Shown here: positions 1-10,548 of the stretch, piece by piece
Layout of the letters: the number at the start of each line of letters is the position of its first letter
Position numbering within the stretch: the stretch's first letter is position 1
From: Adineta vaga
Lineage: Eukaryota; Rotifera
Reading direction: 5' to 3'
NCBI GenBank assembly: GCA_021613535.1
Contig: CP075492.1
Coordinates: 12,524,001-12,588,000, forward strand
DNA: 64,000 bases
Notes under the pieces: generated by a model
Databases searched by the model: none
What the model was told of the DNA's origin: nothing
What the model saw: the letters and a program-made list of their open reading frames with translations, nothing else
Program-made: the position numbers and the translations under genes

Positions 1-1907
1 TCGAAAACGAATGTTCTTCAAAAGATGCCGAATGAACAAATACGTAATCAATTAATGTCGATTTCACGAGCACTCTATTCATCTATGGAAATCGTTAATG
101 AAAAAGCAAGCAAAGAACGAAATGATAAATTAAAATTAGAAATCGCTCGTACGTATTATCGAGATGAAGTGAGTCAACGAAAAGAAATTCTCAGACGACG
201 AGAACTTATCGAACGTTATAAAGAAGAAAAAGAAACGGAATCGAAAAATAAACTTCGTGAACGTGAAATCGTTTCGTTTCCAAGAAGATGAACGTGTTAA
301 GGAAGATGAAAATCGTCGTAAAGCTGAACAAGCACGTCGAAAAGCTGAAGCTGCATTAGAACGTGAAAAAGAAGAACATCGTTTGAATATGAAGATTGCT
401 ATTGATAAATTACGTGAATCAGAAATTGGCCGTCGTATTATTGAACTTATTGGTGATGAAGAATTATATAAATATGATCCTGATTCATTGAATTCTTTAC
501 ATATTGATGCCGTTATAAAACATAGTCGTGAACAAAAAGAAAAATTGAAAGTTCAATTTAAAAAAGTTGACTTTTTTGTTCGTGCATTACATGAAGCAGA
601 AGTTCCATTTATACAAAAACATAGTGAAGCTGAAGTACAACGTCGACGTGAAATTCAACAGCAAGAACGTGAAAATGCTATTGAACGACGTGATCGTCTT
701 GTACGAATGGAAGACGATAAGCAAAGTTTCCTTCAATCAATTCGTGGTCAACGACATGAAGATTTTATTGTTCAACGACAAGAGTTTGAACAACGTTTGA
801 ATGTTGCCCGTCAACAACGTTTAGAACAGTTACGCAAAGAAAATATTGAAAAACGAAAACAAGAATGGAGACGACAAAAACAAGCAGAAAAAGATGCAAA
901 AATACGACGTCAAGAAGAAAAACGTTTGGCTGAAGCACGTGCAGTAGCTAGAGAACGAGATGAGAAATTGAATGCTCAATCACAAATTCAACGTCAACGT
1001 GAAGAAGAAATTCGAGTTCGATTAGAAGCCGAACAAAGTGCTTTACGAGCTACTTCTACTACAAATCGACGTTCAGCTGTTCCTGAAAAAGATAAAACTG
1101 ATAGGTTTGTTGATGAAAGAAAGAAAATTTGTTGATTTACTTTATAAAAAAAACATTTTAGTCGACCATGGCGACCAGGACAACGTGATCATGGAGATAA
1201 TCCACCATCGCAGGCTGATAATAAGAGTAGTTGGCGTAATCGAAATGAAGATCAACAACGGTACGAATATGCAAACTTTAAATGAAATACTTAGTTTTTG
1301 TTCTATATTTAGTGTACGAACCAACGATCGACGTATGGATGAACCGCCATCAAATAAAGGTTCCTCAAATGATTCATGGAGATCGAAAACAAGAACTGAA
1401 CAAGTAGATCGTGATGATAGACGAGTATCATCCCAACAACAATCATCGCCATCATCCGAACGATGGACGGAACGAAATGCTGATACAGCAAGTAGTTGGC
1501 GAACAGTTGGAAAAAAACAATCGAATCCGTATGATTATAGATTTATTTTGTTCATCTGAAATTTTCCTCTTCGTATAGCTCACGACCTGAAAATGAACGT
1601 CCTTCTCAACAACGTCCAGGTGAATCATCATCATCAGATGCTTGGCGACCCAAAACACGTCCAACCGATGAAGTACGCGATAATGTTCGTAGTGGTCCAC
1701 CACCCTCAGAAAGTTGGGGACGAGCGGATACGAATAGTAGCTGGCGTACACGAGAAAAGACACGTTTAAATAGGTATATTGTGTTTTTGTTTGAAATCTC
1801 TTCATTTTCTTTTATCTCTATGAATGAATTTTAGTTGGCGTGCCAATGATAGCGATGATGAAAATGAACGTCCTTCATCTGATAATCGTCGACCTGGTGG
1901 CAATTAA
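1..1907 (+). CDS. EIF3A: eukaryotic translation initiation factor 3 subunit a, 3' part (partial, with an apparent frameshift)
   Basis: eIF3a is the largest scaffold subunit of the eIF3 complex, which organises the 40S pre-initiation complex in the cytoplasm. The window opens inside the gene; the frame is open from base 1. What is visible is the charged helical region, where runs such as RRRELIERYKEEKE and a VDFFVRALHEAEVPFI segment match the family's 'KKIDYFERAKRLEEIPLI' region. A low-complexity tail with repeated SSWR/DSWR units follows, the counterpart of the vertebrate DDRGPRR-type repeats. The tail is spliced: exons end near 1104, 1260, 1528 and 1773, with introns 1105-1161, 1261-1312, 1529-1579 and 1774-1834; the stop is TAA 1905-1907. 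Oddity: the reading frame used up to about 257-291 differs from the one used afterwards (+1 shift, TGA at 289-291), with good family similarity on both sides. This may be an assembly error, a disrupted allele or an unrecognised feature. Family assignment is confident. Confidence 0.88.
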
Positions 1908-2736
1908 GAATAGCAGATGTAGTGAAACAGAAACAAGAACTTTTTTAAACCTATAGTCTAACTGAAAAGTGTGGTTGTTTTATTCTATACACACTATCAG
2001 TTCTTTTTTTTGTTGAAGAAAAAACGAAATAAAATTGATTCTTTCTCTCTTTGAAAATCAAAGCACACACTTACAATGCTAAAAGATCAATCTAATATGT
2101 TTAATAATCGATCGTTTCTGTTTACTGATGAATTCAATTCAAGTAGTACATTCTATTTGTTAAAATTCGTTTTGAACTAACATATCTCAACGAAATCTGA
2201 GAGAATAATGGTAAATCATTAATTATTATAGTTGTTCCTATTTTAAATATATAATTCAAATTGAACATTTTCTCATTATCATTTTTCATTCAATATGCAA
2301 CTGACACATTAATATATCATAATTGATATGTGCATGTTGACATTAGAACGAAAGAAAAACGTTTTGATCTTTGAACTATCATTGGAGACATCTGAAAAAA
2401 ATGTATAAAATTAATTTGTTTGAGAATTTTATTTTATTTTTCTTAAACGTCCTTGTCTAATTTATTTGACACATAGACGAGTCTATGGTATTACTGATAA
2501 AATTAGACATCACCAAGAGTTCGTTTTCTTCGTTCTAATTATACAGATATTTATTCAATAAAATGAAGAAGAAAAATCCTTGTCTCAGCCTATTAATAGT
2601 TACTTCCATAAAGGTCATTCATGTATGTGAATGTGCGAGAGCGTTATGCATGATTGATATTTCTAACGGAAAATGTTATCGATAGGCAATTGATTGTAAC
2701 TATACATAGAAACGATACGCAAAGCATGTTTGAAAT
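1908..2736. other. intergenic region, 829 bp
   Basis: This holds the 3' flank of the eIF3a gene, with an AATAAA-type signal near 2025-2032, and then AT-rich sequence up to the next gene. I see no other feature. Confidence 0.6.
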
Positions 2737-4044
2737 ATGAATAAATGGTCAAGATCATTACCATCGATTAACGTATTGACCGATGAAACTCACTTCATTA
2801 ATAAACCTTTTCGTTTACCACAAAAAAAAGTCTTACCATCTATTAAAACTTTAACCAAAGTTAATCAAGTCAATACAAGCACAATACATGTTACACCATC
2901 AATTGCTACAACAACTGATGATAGTGATTCTCTTACAGATGTGTCAGTAATTAATCCCGACAAACCATCACCTGTAAATCATGAACGAAAATCTAAACCT
3001 TACAATGTTTCAAATCAATATGATTCAGTCATAGAAATCGATGCAATGATACATAATGAATTTGTACCTGTGGATCAACTATATGATTCGTTATTTGCGT
3101 ATGCAAATAGTTTTCATCTTGATGATCTAATGTATTCATCTGATGATATTAAAATTCCAGTTGAATCTCCTTCTACTGTTAAGCAACGCAGTGAACCATC
3201 ATCCAACCGTATTCCTACAATTCCTGCCAATAATAATAATAATAATAATATTACTCGATATAGAAGTTGTGAAAATGTTTTCCTTTTGAATAAACCAACA
3301 CCTATTATTCAACCACCTTCACATGAATGTAAACCAGCACCTATCTTACCTCGAAATCAAATTGAACCTGATGATGATAATGATAATCAAAGTGACGAAA
3401 GTACAACGGTTACTGATGGTTCAAAATTTCAATGGGAATATTTTTCAGAACCACTTGAACAACAGAATAAATCTTCAAAAGTAAACATAACGAACAATTA
3501 TCATATAACAGCAAAAACTAAACAAACAAATTTACATTGTTGTCATGAGTCTGAACAACGTTCAACAACGACGAAATGTAAGAAAGCAATTTCACTTTCA
3601 CCAATTATTATTCGAGAAAGAATGAAAGATCCCTTCAGTGAACACACGAGTGATCCACGACATATTCGTTCCTCATCTCCACGTCATCGAACAACTCCAA
3701 TTATTATTCGAGAAATTGTTCATAGACCTTCTCCACCAACTCAACTGATGTCTAAACATTCACCACCACCAATATCGTTTAATAATTATCATGAATATAA
3801 TCGATCATCGAAACCACCGATTGCTCCTAAATACAAACCAACGATTCATCCTGAACGTGATACAAATCAACCAACAAAAGATATTTTTATGGCATACAAT
3901 CAAGTTAATGTTTCTGTAGAAAAAAATATTCATCAACTAGGAGAAATCAATCATATTGATCCTACACAATACATTCAATCACATGGATCTGCATTATACT
4001 CTAGTGGTGTTTTCCATAACATGCTAACAAAAATGATGAAATAA
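2737..4044 (+). CDS. orphan Ser/Pro/Asn-rich protein, 435 aa, single exon
   Basis: I do not recognise this protein. It is one uninterrupted frame from ATG 2737 to TAA 4042-4044, unusual here because most neighbours are split by introns. The sequence looks largely disordered: rich in Ser, Pro, Thr and Asn, with an Asn run around residues 165-171 (AAT repeat near 3228-3250), an acidic DDDNDN segment and many SPP/PSPP stretches. A short motif, PIIIRE, occurs twice (about residues 288 and 321), each near basic/Ser-rich sequence (SSSPRHR), which suggests an internal repeat or a short linear binding motif. There is a somewhat ordered acidic stretch around residues 95-135 (VDQLYDSLFAYANSFHLDDL). No signal peptide or membrane segment. 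Codon usage looks like a real gene, but no function can be assigned. Confidence 0.6.
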   Translation: MNKWSRSLPSINVLTDETHFINKPFRLPQKKVLPSIKTLTKVNQVNTSTIHVTPSIATTTDDSDSLTDVSVINPDKPSPVNHERKSKPYNVSNQYDSVIEIDAMIHNEFVPVDQLYDSLFAYANSFHLDDLMYSSDDIKIPVESPSTVKQRSEPSSNRIPTIPANNNNNNNITRYRSCENVFLLNKPTPIIQPPSHECKPAPILPRNQIEPDDDNDNQSDESTTVTDGSKFQWEYFSEPLEQQNKSSKVNITNNYHITAKTKQTNLHCCHESEQRSTTTKCKKAISLSPIIIRERMKDPFSEHTSDPRHIRSSSPRHRTTPIIIREIVHRPSPPTQLMSKHSPPPISFNNYHEYNRSSKPPIAPKYKPTIHPERDTNQPTKDIFMAYNQVNVSVEKNIHQLGEINHIDPTQYIQSHGSALYSSGVFHNMLTKMMK

Positions 4045-5084
4045 CAGAAAATTTTTCTATTTAATATTTTTTTTACATAATTTAGTTTAGCATAAAAACA
4101 AATATCTATAAAGATATAAAAGTATCATGTTCGAAAATCTTCTTGTTAGCGAAATATCATTATAAATAAGACGAAAGACAAGAATGGAAAATTTCAAGTG
4201 AAAGTAAAGAAAAAGTTTTTTTGCTAGTCAGAAATCGACTGTATACAAAATAAATGAACGAGATAAAAGATAAAATTTACATAGTGATCTGTGAAAATCA
4301 ACGAAGGATTCACTGACGTCTGTGTTTCTTCTCTACTCTATACGAATGAATCAGAACGAAGCGATCCAGGTCAACTATGTACTTCTTTTTCTCTCGTCCG
4401 ATTTGTTTTCAGTCTATGATGTCATGTAACGATTACATTATATTTCAGATAATAAAAAGATAGTATCTGAACTTCGTTAAATATCTCTATGTAGTAATTT
4501 AAAGAAAATTCGTCTAAACAAATATCATCGTAGAGGAATAATGTTAGCAGTAGAAATTTGTTGAAAATGCTTGATATAGAGAATATATTTCATCTTGTAT
4601 ATTTATAATATCCTTGGGATAAATACATTCAACAACTATCCGGTAGTATAATGCTCTTGAATACCGATATCATCTGTTAGTTCATGAAAAAAAAACTCAT
4701 TTTTACAGTATGATGAAAGAAATATTACTCTCTTATATAAATAAGTAACTTAATGTTACACAAAACAACTTGTATAACAATGCTCCTGTATGAAGATATG
4801 TTTTTGCTGTAATAGTAGAGTTTTTAAACAAGTCAAATGTAGATATATATTGTTTATTTTTTATTGAGAATTAATGAAGAACAACAAGTATTATTGATTA
4901 ATTGTAGAATAGATTGCGCATTCTGATTACACACGATATTACACAGAGAGAAGGAGAGAAGTGATAGGTTTTTGAAGAAAGCGAATAAATTGAATTATTT
5001 GCCAGAAATAATGACGATCTAAAAAAAGAAGAACGATTATTGAAAGAACGAACATAAGAGAATGAAATACAAACCACACTACGA
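4045..5084. other. intergenic region, about 1 kb
   Basis: AT-rich sequence without a supported gene. It is the 3' flank of the orphan gene at the left and the 3' side of the first G/W-rich peptide gene (minus strand) at the right. A GTTTGT site just past that gene's stop (about 5,070) resembles the donor of the third copy's second intron, so an intron may lie in its 3' UTR. Confidence 0.5.
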
Positions 5085-5356
5085 TCATCCATAATACCAT
5101 CCGCCCCATCCACCACGACCCCATCCGCCACGACCCCATCCACCACCCCATCCACCACGACCCCATCCACCACCCCATCCACCACCACGACCCCATCCGC
5201 CGCCCCATCCACCGCCACGCCAATGCGCCACAGCTAAAAGTTAGAGTCAAATAAATGCTAATTAATGGAAAGATATTTCAACAAACCTTCTTGAAAGATA
5301 CCACAGGTACAAAGAAGCACCAAGGCAAATAACAAATAGTTAACAATTGATGACAT
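5085..5356 (-). CDS. small secreted Gly/Trp/Arg-rich peptide, copy 1 (72 aa)
   Basis: This is a two-exon gene: exon 1 5287-5356 encodes a hydrophobic signal peptide (MSSIVNYLLFALVLLCTCG...), and a 53-nt GT-AG intron (5234-5286) leads to exon 2 5085-5233. The mature part starts about residue 24 with AVAHWRGGG and then consists almost only of Gly, Trp and Arg in a GGGWGRGGW-type repeat ending in WYYG. There is no Lys and no Cys in the mature part, so it is cationic and Trp-rich. The same exon 1 and splice sites recur at 6.3 and 7.4 kb, making this a tandem family. The shape (signal peptide plus short Gly/aromatic repeat) resembles the nematode NLP/CNC YGGWG-type antimicrobial peptides. That is similarity of composition, and homology is not shown. 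A cuticle/mucus structural role is equally possible. The longer minus-strand frames over the repeat are out-of-frame readings. Confidence 0.72.
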
Positions 5357-6109
5357 GATCAATATTATTTGTAGAAATTTACGATTTCTAAACGACAACC
5401 AAAGATGATATCAAGAATTAAATAGATCTTTCTATGACTTACCGTTATATATCGAGCGATAGTAAATAACGTGTGATAATGTATATACTTACGTTCTAGT
5501 TATATATATACGTATGATATAGACAAAGATCATCTCTTCTGTTTTCTTTATTTTCATTTACTTCGCTGACGAAATTTTCAAATGATTGTTTGTTCTTCAC
5601 CATAGAAAGAACGATCTAAGAATGACGTATTAACACGGCAGAAAATGAAAATAGGACTCTTTGTTTTTCTGTCGTCAAAGAACGCCATAATGGTTCGACT
5701 GTAACCTGTGTAAAATAAGAAATCGTAGGAATCTCATCATCTGTGTCATAGTTTAAAAAAGAATATTCGATCTGAATATAATGATTTTCAATTTGAAGCA
5801 TAAAAAGAACCTGCTACCAGAAAAAGAATAATGGAATATTTTCTGTCTGTTTATGAATTATGAAACAGAAGTCATTCACCATGGTATATATATGTAAACA
5901 AAACAAGTTTTTGAAGAGTATATAGTTCCAAAGAAAATCAAAGTATAATGTGATATATATATAGTTTATTGAATATCAGTAAAGAGAAGTGGGGTTGATT
6001 AAATGAACACAGAACACTCAATTACATTAACAGAAAAACAAATCTAGTGAGAAAATGATTTGATATTTGTGGAGTCGATTGGCCGAAAATTCTTAAACAA
6101 CATCGACAA
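5357..6109. other. duplicated spacer upstream of peptide copy 1
   Basis: No gene supported. Parts of this spacer recur in the next one: 5514-5590 (GACAAAGATCATC... CTTCGCTGACGAA) matches 6478-6545, and 5660-5790 resembles 6620-6745. The spacer was therefore duplicated together with the peptide gene and probably contains its promoter. A 61-codon frame at 5616-5801 (-) is interrupted by a stop in the sister copy and looks non-coding. Confidence 0.5.
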
Positions 6110-6373
6110 TTACCAACGACGATTGGGATCAACTATAAACAAGTAAGATTATAAGAAAATTGAAATCAAAAGAGAGCATAAACAATTTCCTCGACCACGA
6201 CTATTCCATATATCACCTAACATACCACCTCCTGTCCCACTCCATCTAGCGTTAACTGAAATTTAAAATTATAGGAAAGTCATAAGCAAATATTTCAATA
6301 AATCTTCTTGAAAGATGCCATTGATACAAATGAGCACAACGACAAATAACAAATAGTTAACGATTGATGACAT
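6110..6373 (-). pseudogene. small secreted peptide, copy 2: decayed paralogue with two broken splice donors
   Basis: Exon 1 (about 6304-6373) still encodes the family signal peptide (MSSIVNYLLFVVVLIC). The donor that is GGTTTGT in copies 1 and 3 reads GATTTAT here, so the GT is lost. The middle exon (about 6185-6258) has an intact acceptor (TTTCAG) but the G/W repeat has degenerated to NARWSGTGGGMLGDIW... and the second donor, CGAG|GTTTGT in copy 3, is CGAGGAAATT. A remnant of the third exon (VDPNRRW then stop, 6110-6130) lies where copy 3 has GRRYGW-stop. Two independent donor losses plus loss of the repeat indicate a pseudogene, unless non-canonical splicing is used or the assembly is wrong here. 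Confidence 0.65.
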
Positions 6374-7125
6374 GATCAATATTATTGGTAATAATATAAA
6401 TGTTCTAAATAGATAGAGAAAGCTGAATGAAATAGAAGAATTGACGTTTTTATTACAATGACATATATATATCGCTCAGACAAAGATCATCGCTTTTGTT
6501 CTCTTTATTTCCATTTACTTCGCTGACGAAGTTTTCAGATGATTCTTCTTTTCACGAAAAGAATGATCTAAAGATAACGTTACTAACATAGTACAAAATA
6601 AAAATAGAACTTTCCGTCTTTCTATGGTCTAAGAAGGTAACAATGATTCGATTACAACCTATGTGAAGTTAGAAATTGTACGACTTGCGTCAATGTCATA
6701 ATTTAAATAACGATCTTCAATCTGAATAAAATGACCTTTAGTGTCTTTGCTGTGTGACACGTAGGAAAAGTAATGAAATATTCTTCACTCGTTTATCAGT
6801 TATCGAATAGAACCCATCCACATTGATGAACAAATGCAATATTTTTCTTCGTTTTTCAATGACAATGTTTAATTTCAAAGAGATATATAGACATGCCAGT
6901 ATAGTAATCATATCTCGTTGTGCGATCAACAAAGAATGGGTTTTTATGATTATAGATTTTAGAAATTAAAGTATTATGTAATATCTATTTTATTGAATAT
7001 CAGTGAAGATGATTAATTGAAGACAAAAAAATTCATTGTATTAACACAGAAAAGATTTTAGTAAGAAAATTACGTGATACATTTGTGAAGTTGGTTGAAT
7101 AACAACTCGCGAGTGACGTTGTCAA
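6374..7125. other. duplicated spacer between peptide copies 2 and 3
   Basis: No gene supported. The left part (6470-6750) is a diverged copy of 5510-5800. The part near 7,000-7,105 resembles 5,970-6,085 (CAGTGAAGA...GTAAGAAAAT... versus CAGTAAAGA...GTGAGAAAAT...), marking the 3' flank of each unit. Confidence 0.5.
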
Positions 7126-7432
7126 TTACCAGCCATATCGGCGACCTAATAATGAGGAGGATTATGCGACGATTGCAAGTAAAAATTATAATACAAACCT
7201 CGACCACCACCATAACCATAACCGCGACCACCACCATAACCATAACCGCGACCGCCACCCCAACCACCGCCCCAACCGCCACCCCGTCTGCCACCATACC
7301 ATTGTGCCACAGCTAAAAGTTCAAATTATAGAAAAAAATCATGATTAAATACTTGAACAAACCTTCTTGGAGGAAACCACTAGTACAAAGAAGTACCAAG
7401 ACAAATAACAAATAGTTAACGATTGATGACAT
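7126..7432 (-). CDS. small secreted Gly/Tyr/Trp/Arg-rich peptide, copy 3 (67 aa)
   Basis: Three exons on the minus strand: 7363-7432 (signal peptide MSSIVNYLLFVLVLLC), 7199-7312 and 7126-7145, with GT-AG introns 7313-7362 and 7146-7198; the frame is continuous through both. The mature part begins AVAQWYGGRRGGGWGGGW, switches to a repeated GYGYGGGR unit and ends GRRYGW. Compared with copy 1, Tyr partly replaces Trp and more Arg is present. The AQW start followed by YGG/GYG repeats is strikingly like nematode nlp-29-type peptides, but low-complexity repeats arise easily, so convergence is likely. Likely secreted onto the surface or into mucus; function is inferred only from composition and tandem duplication. 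Confidence 0.72.
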
Positions 7433-8599
7433 GATTAATAATATTAGCAATAATACAAATGTACTAAATCGATGGAGAAAATTGAATGAAATAGAAGAAT
7501 TGACGTTTTTCTACTTACTACTATGAATTGAATGATGCGACAGAAAATGTGTTAATATATGCTGGAATAATCGATATTCGCGAGCTTTTATAGGCCAGTT
7601 CGAACAAAAAAACAAATCGTATACTCTGATATCTTTATGAAATGTTCTTCTCGTCTATATGTTTTCAAATGATTTTGACACAGTCATCTAATCATCTTCT
7701 ATTTTGTCCTTTCTGTTTATGAAGATATATGCTTTTGTACATCGATAAAGACATATACTTTCTAGACTACAGTTCTTCGAGTACATAATTTATTTGATGT
7801 TCGTCTTTTTAGTTCATTTTCATGTTCACAGATCGAACATAAAAATAAAGAAAGGAGGAACAACAACAAAGTATCCATTGACTTATTAACATTATAAACT
7901 AAATCAACAAAATTTCCGGATGATCAGATATATTTAATATTCTATTTTGAATTGATTTACTAAACAAATAAAACTAAAATTACAAATATGCAATTATTAA
8001 TATCAATACTGTATTGTTCGAAGAAATCTTGTGGTGGCTTTGGTAACATGTATATACATGTTCGAAATGAACCATAGATAAGATACCTCGTCACTATGCT
8101 TTGATCAAAACTTCAGTCCATTCTTTTGACCTTTGAATTGTCTTTGGATGCCAATGATGATCTTGAGTTTTTCTTCTAGAGAATCATAAAGTTGAATGAT
8201 ATTTTATCAAACAAATCCATCCTTTGTCATATAATATTTATACACTTGACAGAAGAAGGACTGTCTGTATTTAGATCTCGATATACAAAACTGTGTGAAA
8301 AATTTTATTCCTTTTTTTTTTCATTTCAAATTCGGAAAGAATTCAAAAATATCATAGAATCTGAAGATACGAGATCAGTATATATATGGCTCTCCATGCA
8401 TCAATACCATACACGGTGTAGTTTTACATATTTTACTGAACAGCTTGTATTAGTTTTCATCATAGATTATCGAGAATAGAAATAAGAAAAAAAAGGAAGA
8501 GAAACAATAACAAAGTATCCATACAAAAATAAACATTATAAATTAAATCAATTAAACTATTAAAAAACCACATAGAGAGAGAGTGAGTCACACGTTCAC
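7433..8599. other. intergenic region, about 1.2 kb
   Basis: Upstream side of peptide copy 3 and 3' flank of the WD40-like gene. A 95-codon frame at 8192-8479 (+) has the composition of random AT-rich DNA and I did not accept it. Nothing else seen. Confidence 0.5.
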
Positions 8600-10029
8600 T
8601 CATTGTCTTTTAGTTAGAATTTTCGAATTTAATGGTACATTTATATCGATCCAATGTATTAAACCTTGATGTGTAGCAACAACAATCGCCATTTGATCGA
8701 TACTCCAGTGATAGTCAAGAAATGATGATGATAGATTATCAAAGGATTCAACTTGTCTCATCTAAAAGTATAATTTTCATCAAATGTAAACAAATATCAA
8801 AGACAGAGGGAGAAACAAAAAACGTACAGTTAAATAACGAAAATCATAAATTTTGATTTTGGAAAGACGAGAATCGTAGAGTGAAAGCAAATGATTTGGT
8901 GATGCTAAACTACATTTTAATTTTTCTGGATGACCAAATATATCCAATGTTTGACTTCGAATTGGTTCACTAAACAATCATGATAAGATTATATATTTAT
9001 GAAAACAAGATGAATTCAGTCAATCATATGTTGCTTATTATGACTTTGTTCTGATAATGATTGAAGAGAAATAGAAGAAATTAATTTTTATCTATTTCAC
9101 TTACCGACTAATTCGTTTATCCCAAATAAGTATTTGCTGTCGGTGTCGACCAACAATAATATCATTAGTTTTCCATGTACAATCTGCTAAATGTTCTTTT
9201 CCATTACTACTCAATGTTAAATCGATAGTTTTTCGTTCGAAATCGAATATATTTAGTCGATTTTGATGAGCGAGAAGTAACTAGAAAGGAAGAAAGAAAA
9301 AAGTCTCTCTCTGTTTATCATATCAAATAATAAAACATACATGATGAGATTGTTCTGGATTCCATTCGATTTTATGAAGCACACCATGATTAGCAAATGT
9401 GGATTGATAGGATATCTGTGCTTGTGATGGATTATACATCTTAATAGTTCCATTCAGATGACTAACTACTATTTGATCTAATGATTCACTATAATCAATA
9501 GATGATGGAATCAAACATGTTGTTTCATCAAGCCACTGTAAACAAAAAAGACTAGAAATAATAATTCTCTTTTTCGTAATTTACTTGTAAGTTTTGTATA
9601 GAATTTTCTGGTTCACTCTGATAAATTAATGACATTTGTTCACTGCGATTTGCAGTCGGAAGTGTAGTTAAACCAACTCTGAAAATTAGAAAGATATAAT
9701 TTTGTAATTAATATAAAGTAGAATCTTACTTGATCTGTTTTTGAGATGGTCGATAAATTGTATTTGGAAGCCAACATAAATGATTGATTTGAAAACCAAA
9801 ATGATTTGTGTCAACTGAATGACAGATGATTTCATCTTTCTAAATTTGTATATAATTCAATAATTAATTCGTGAATTATCCTATCTCATAGACTTACATC
9901 GAGATTGATTTGTCCAAAAGTAAATCCATCCGATGTATTACAACAAAATAATCGAGAAGCGGAACGAAGTTTCGAAAGAAAAAATCGACGATAAATCCAA
10001 TCATTAGTCACTATTACATCGGATTCCAT
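8600..10029 (-). CDS. WD40-repeat-like protein, 336 aa (possibly WDR73-like)
   Basis: Seven exons join in frame: 9898-10029, 9730-9839, 9585-9678, 9341-9535, 9105-9280, 8828-8969 and 8600-8761, all with GT-AG introns of about 45-130 nt. The product starts MESDVIVTNDWIYRRFFLSK and contains blade-like units such as HLNGTIKMYNP, LLLAHQNRLNIFDF and RQQILIWDKR, so a beta-propeller is likely. The last exon carries DYHWSIDQMAIVVATHQGLIHWIDI, a final WD-type strand. Length and the general order (a DW motif near the N-terminus, weakly conserved blades) recall WDR73, a microtubule/Integrator-associated propeller, but I cannot establish orthology. No signal peptide or membrane segment; probably cytosolic or nuclear. 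Confidence 0.7.
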
Positions 10030-10548
10030 ATTTATGATTAACTATCTACAATAATTCACCTGACGAATGTTTTTTGTTAAAAAAATAATAAATATTCTAT
10101 TACGATTGATTATATCAACAGAAAAATAGCCGGAGGAAAAAAATGATGTGAACGAGACATCCTTGACACGAACTTTATCGATTGATAATTGAATTTCTCT
10201 GTACACTGCTCGAAATATTGATGACAGGTTATGGTTATAAAAGGTGGGCGAATAAGTGTAGTATACACACATGAATCAATCGACAGTTCAGACATGTTAT
10301 TGGTATATATCAAGGCAAATCTTAATCAAGAAAGGACATCTATCATCATTTGTCGCTCATCATCCGATAGGTACATGTACATCTATGCGCCAAAACTTGA
10401 TAATTCAAAGCTTTGCAGATTGATTATAAAGTATCATAAATAAACAACATTCGTTTTCATTATCATTTCATATATTCATATAGATCAAATAGCTATTCAT
10501 TTCACACAGACATTATTATTCGAAAAAAATTGATAATAAAGAAAAATT
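10030..10548. other. intergenic region, 519 bp
   Basis: Between the WD40-like gene start and the kinase gene stop, both on the minus strand. Small overlapping frames on both strands look random. No other feature seen. Confidence 0.5.

Noticed and set aside
4898-5250. Two 103-106 aa minus-strand frames over the peptide repeat (Val/Asp/Gly-rich and Met/Trp/Gly-rich readings)
   Set aside because: They are out-of-frame readings of the copy 1 repeat; splicing the signal-peptide exon fixes the Gly/Trp/Arg frame.
8192-8479. 95-aa plus-strand frame
   Set aside because: Composition typical of random AT-rich DNA, with no domain, signal peptide or splice support.
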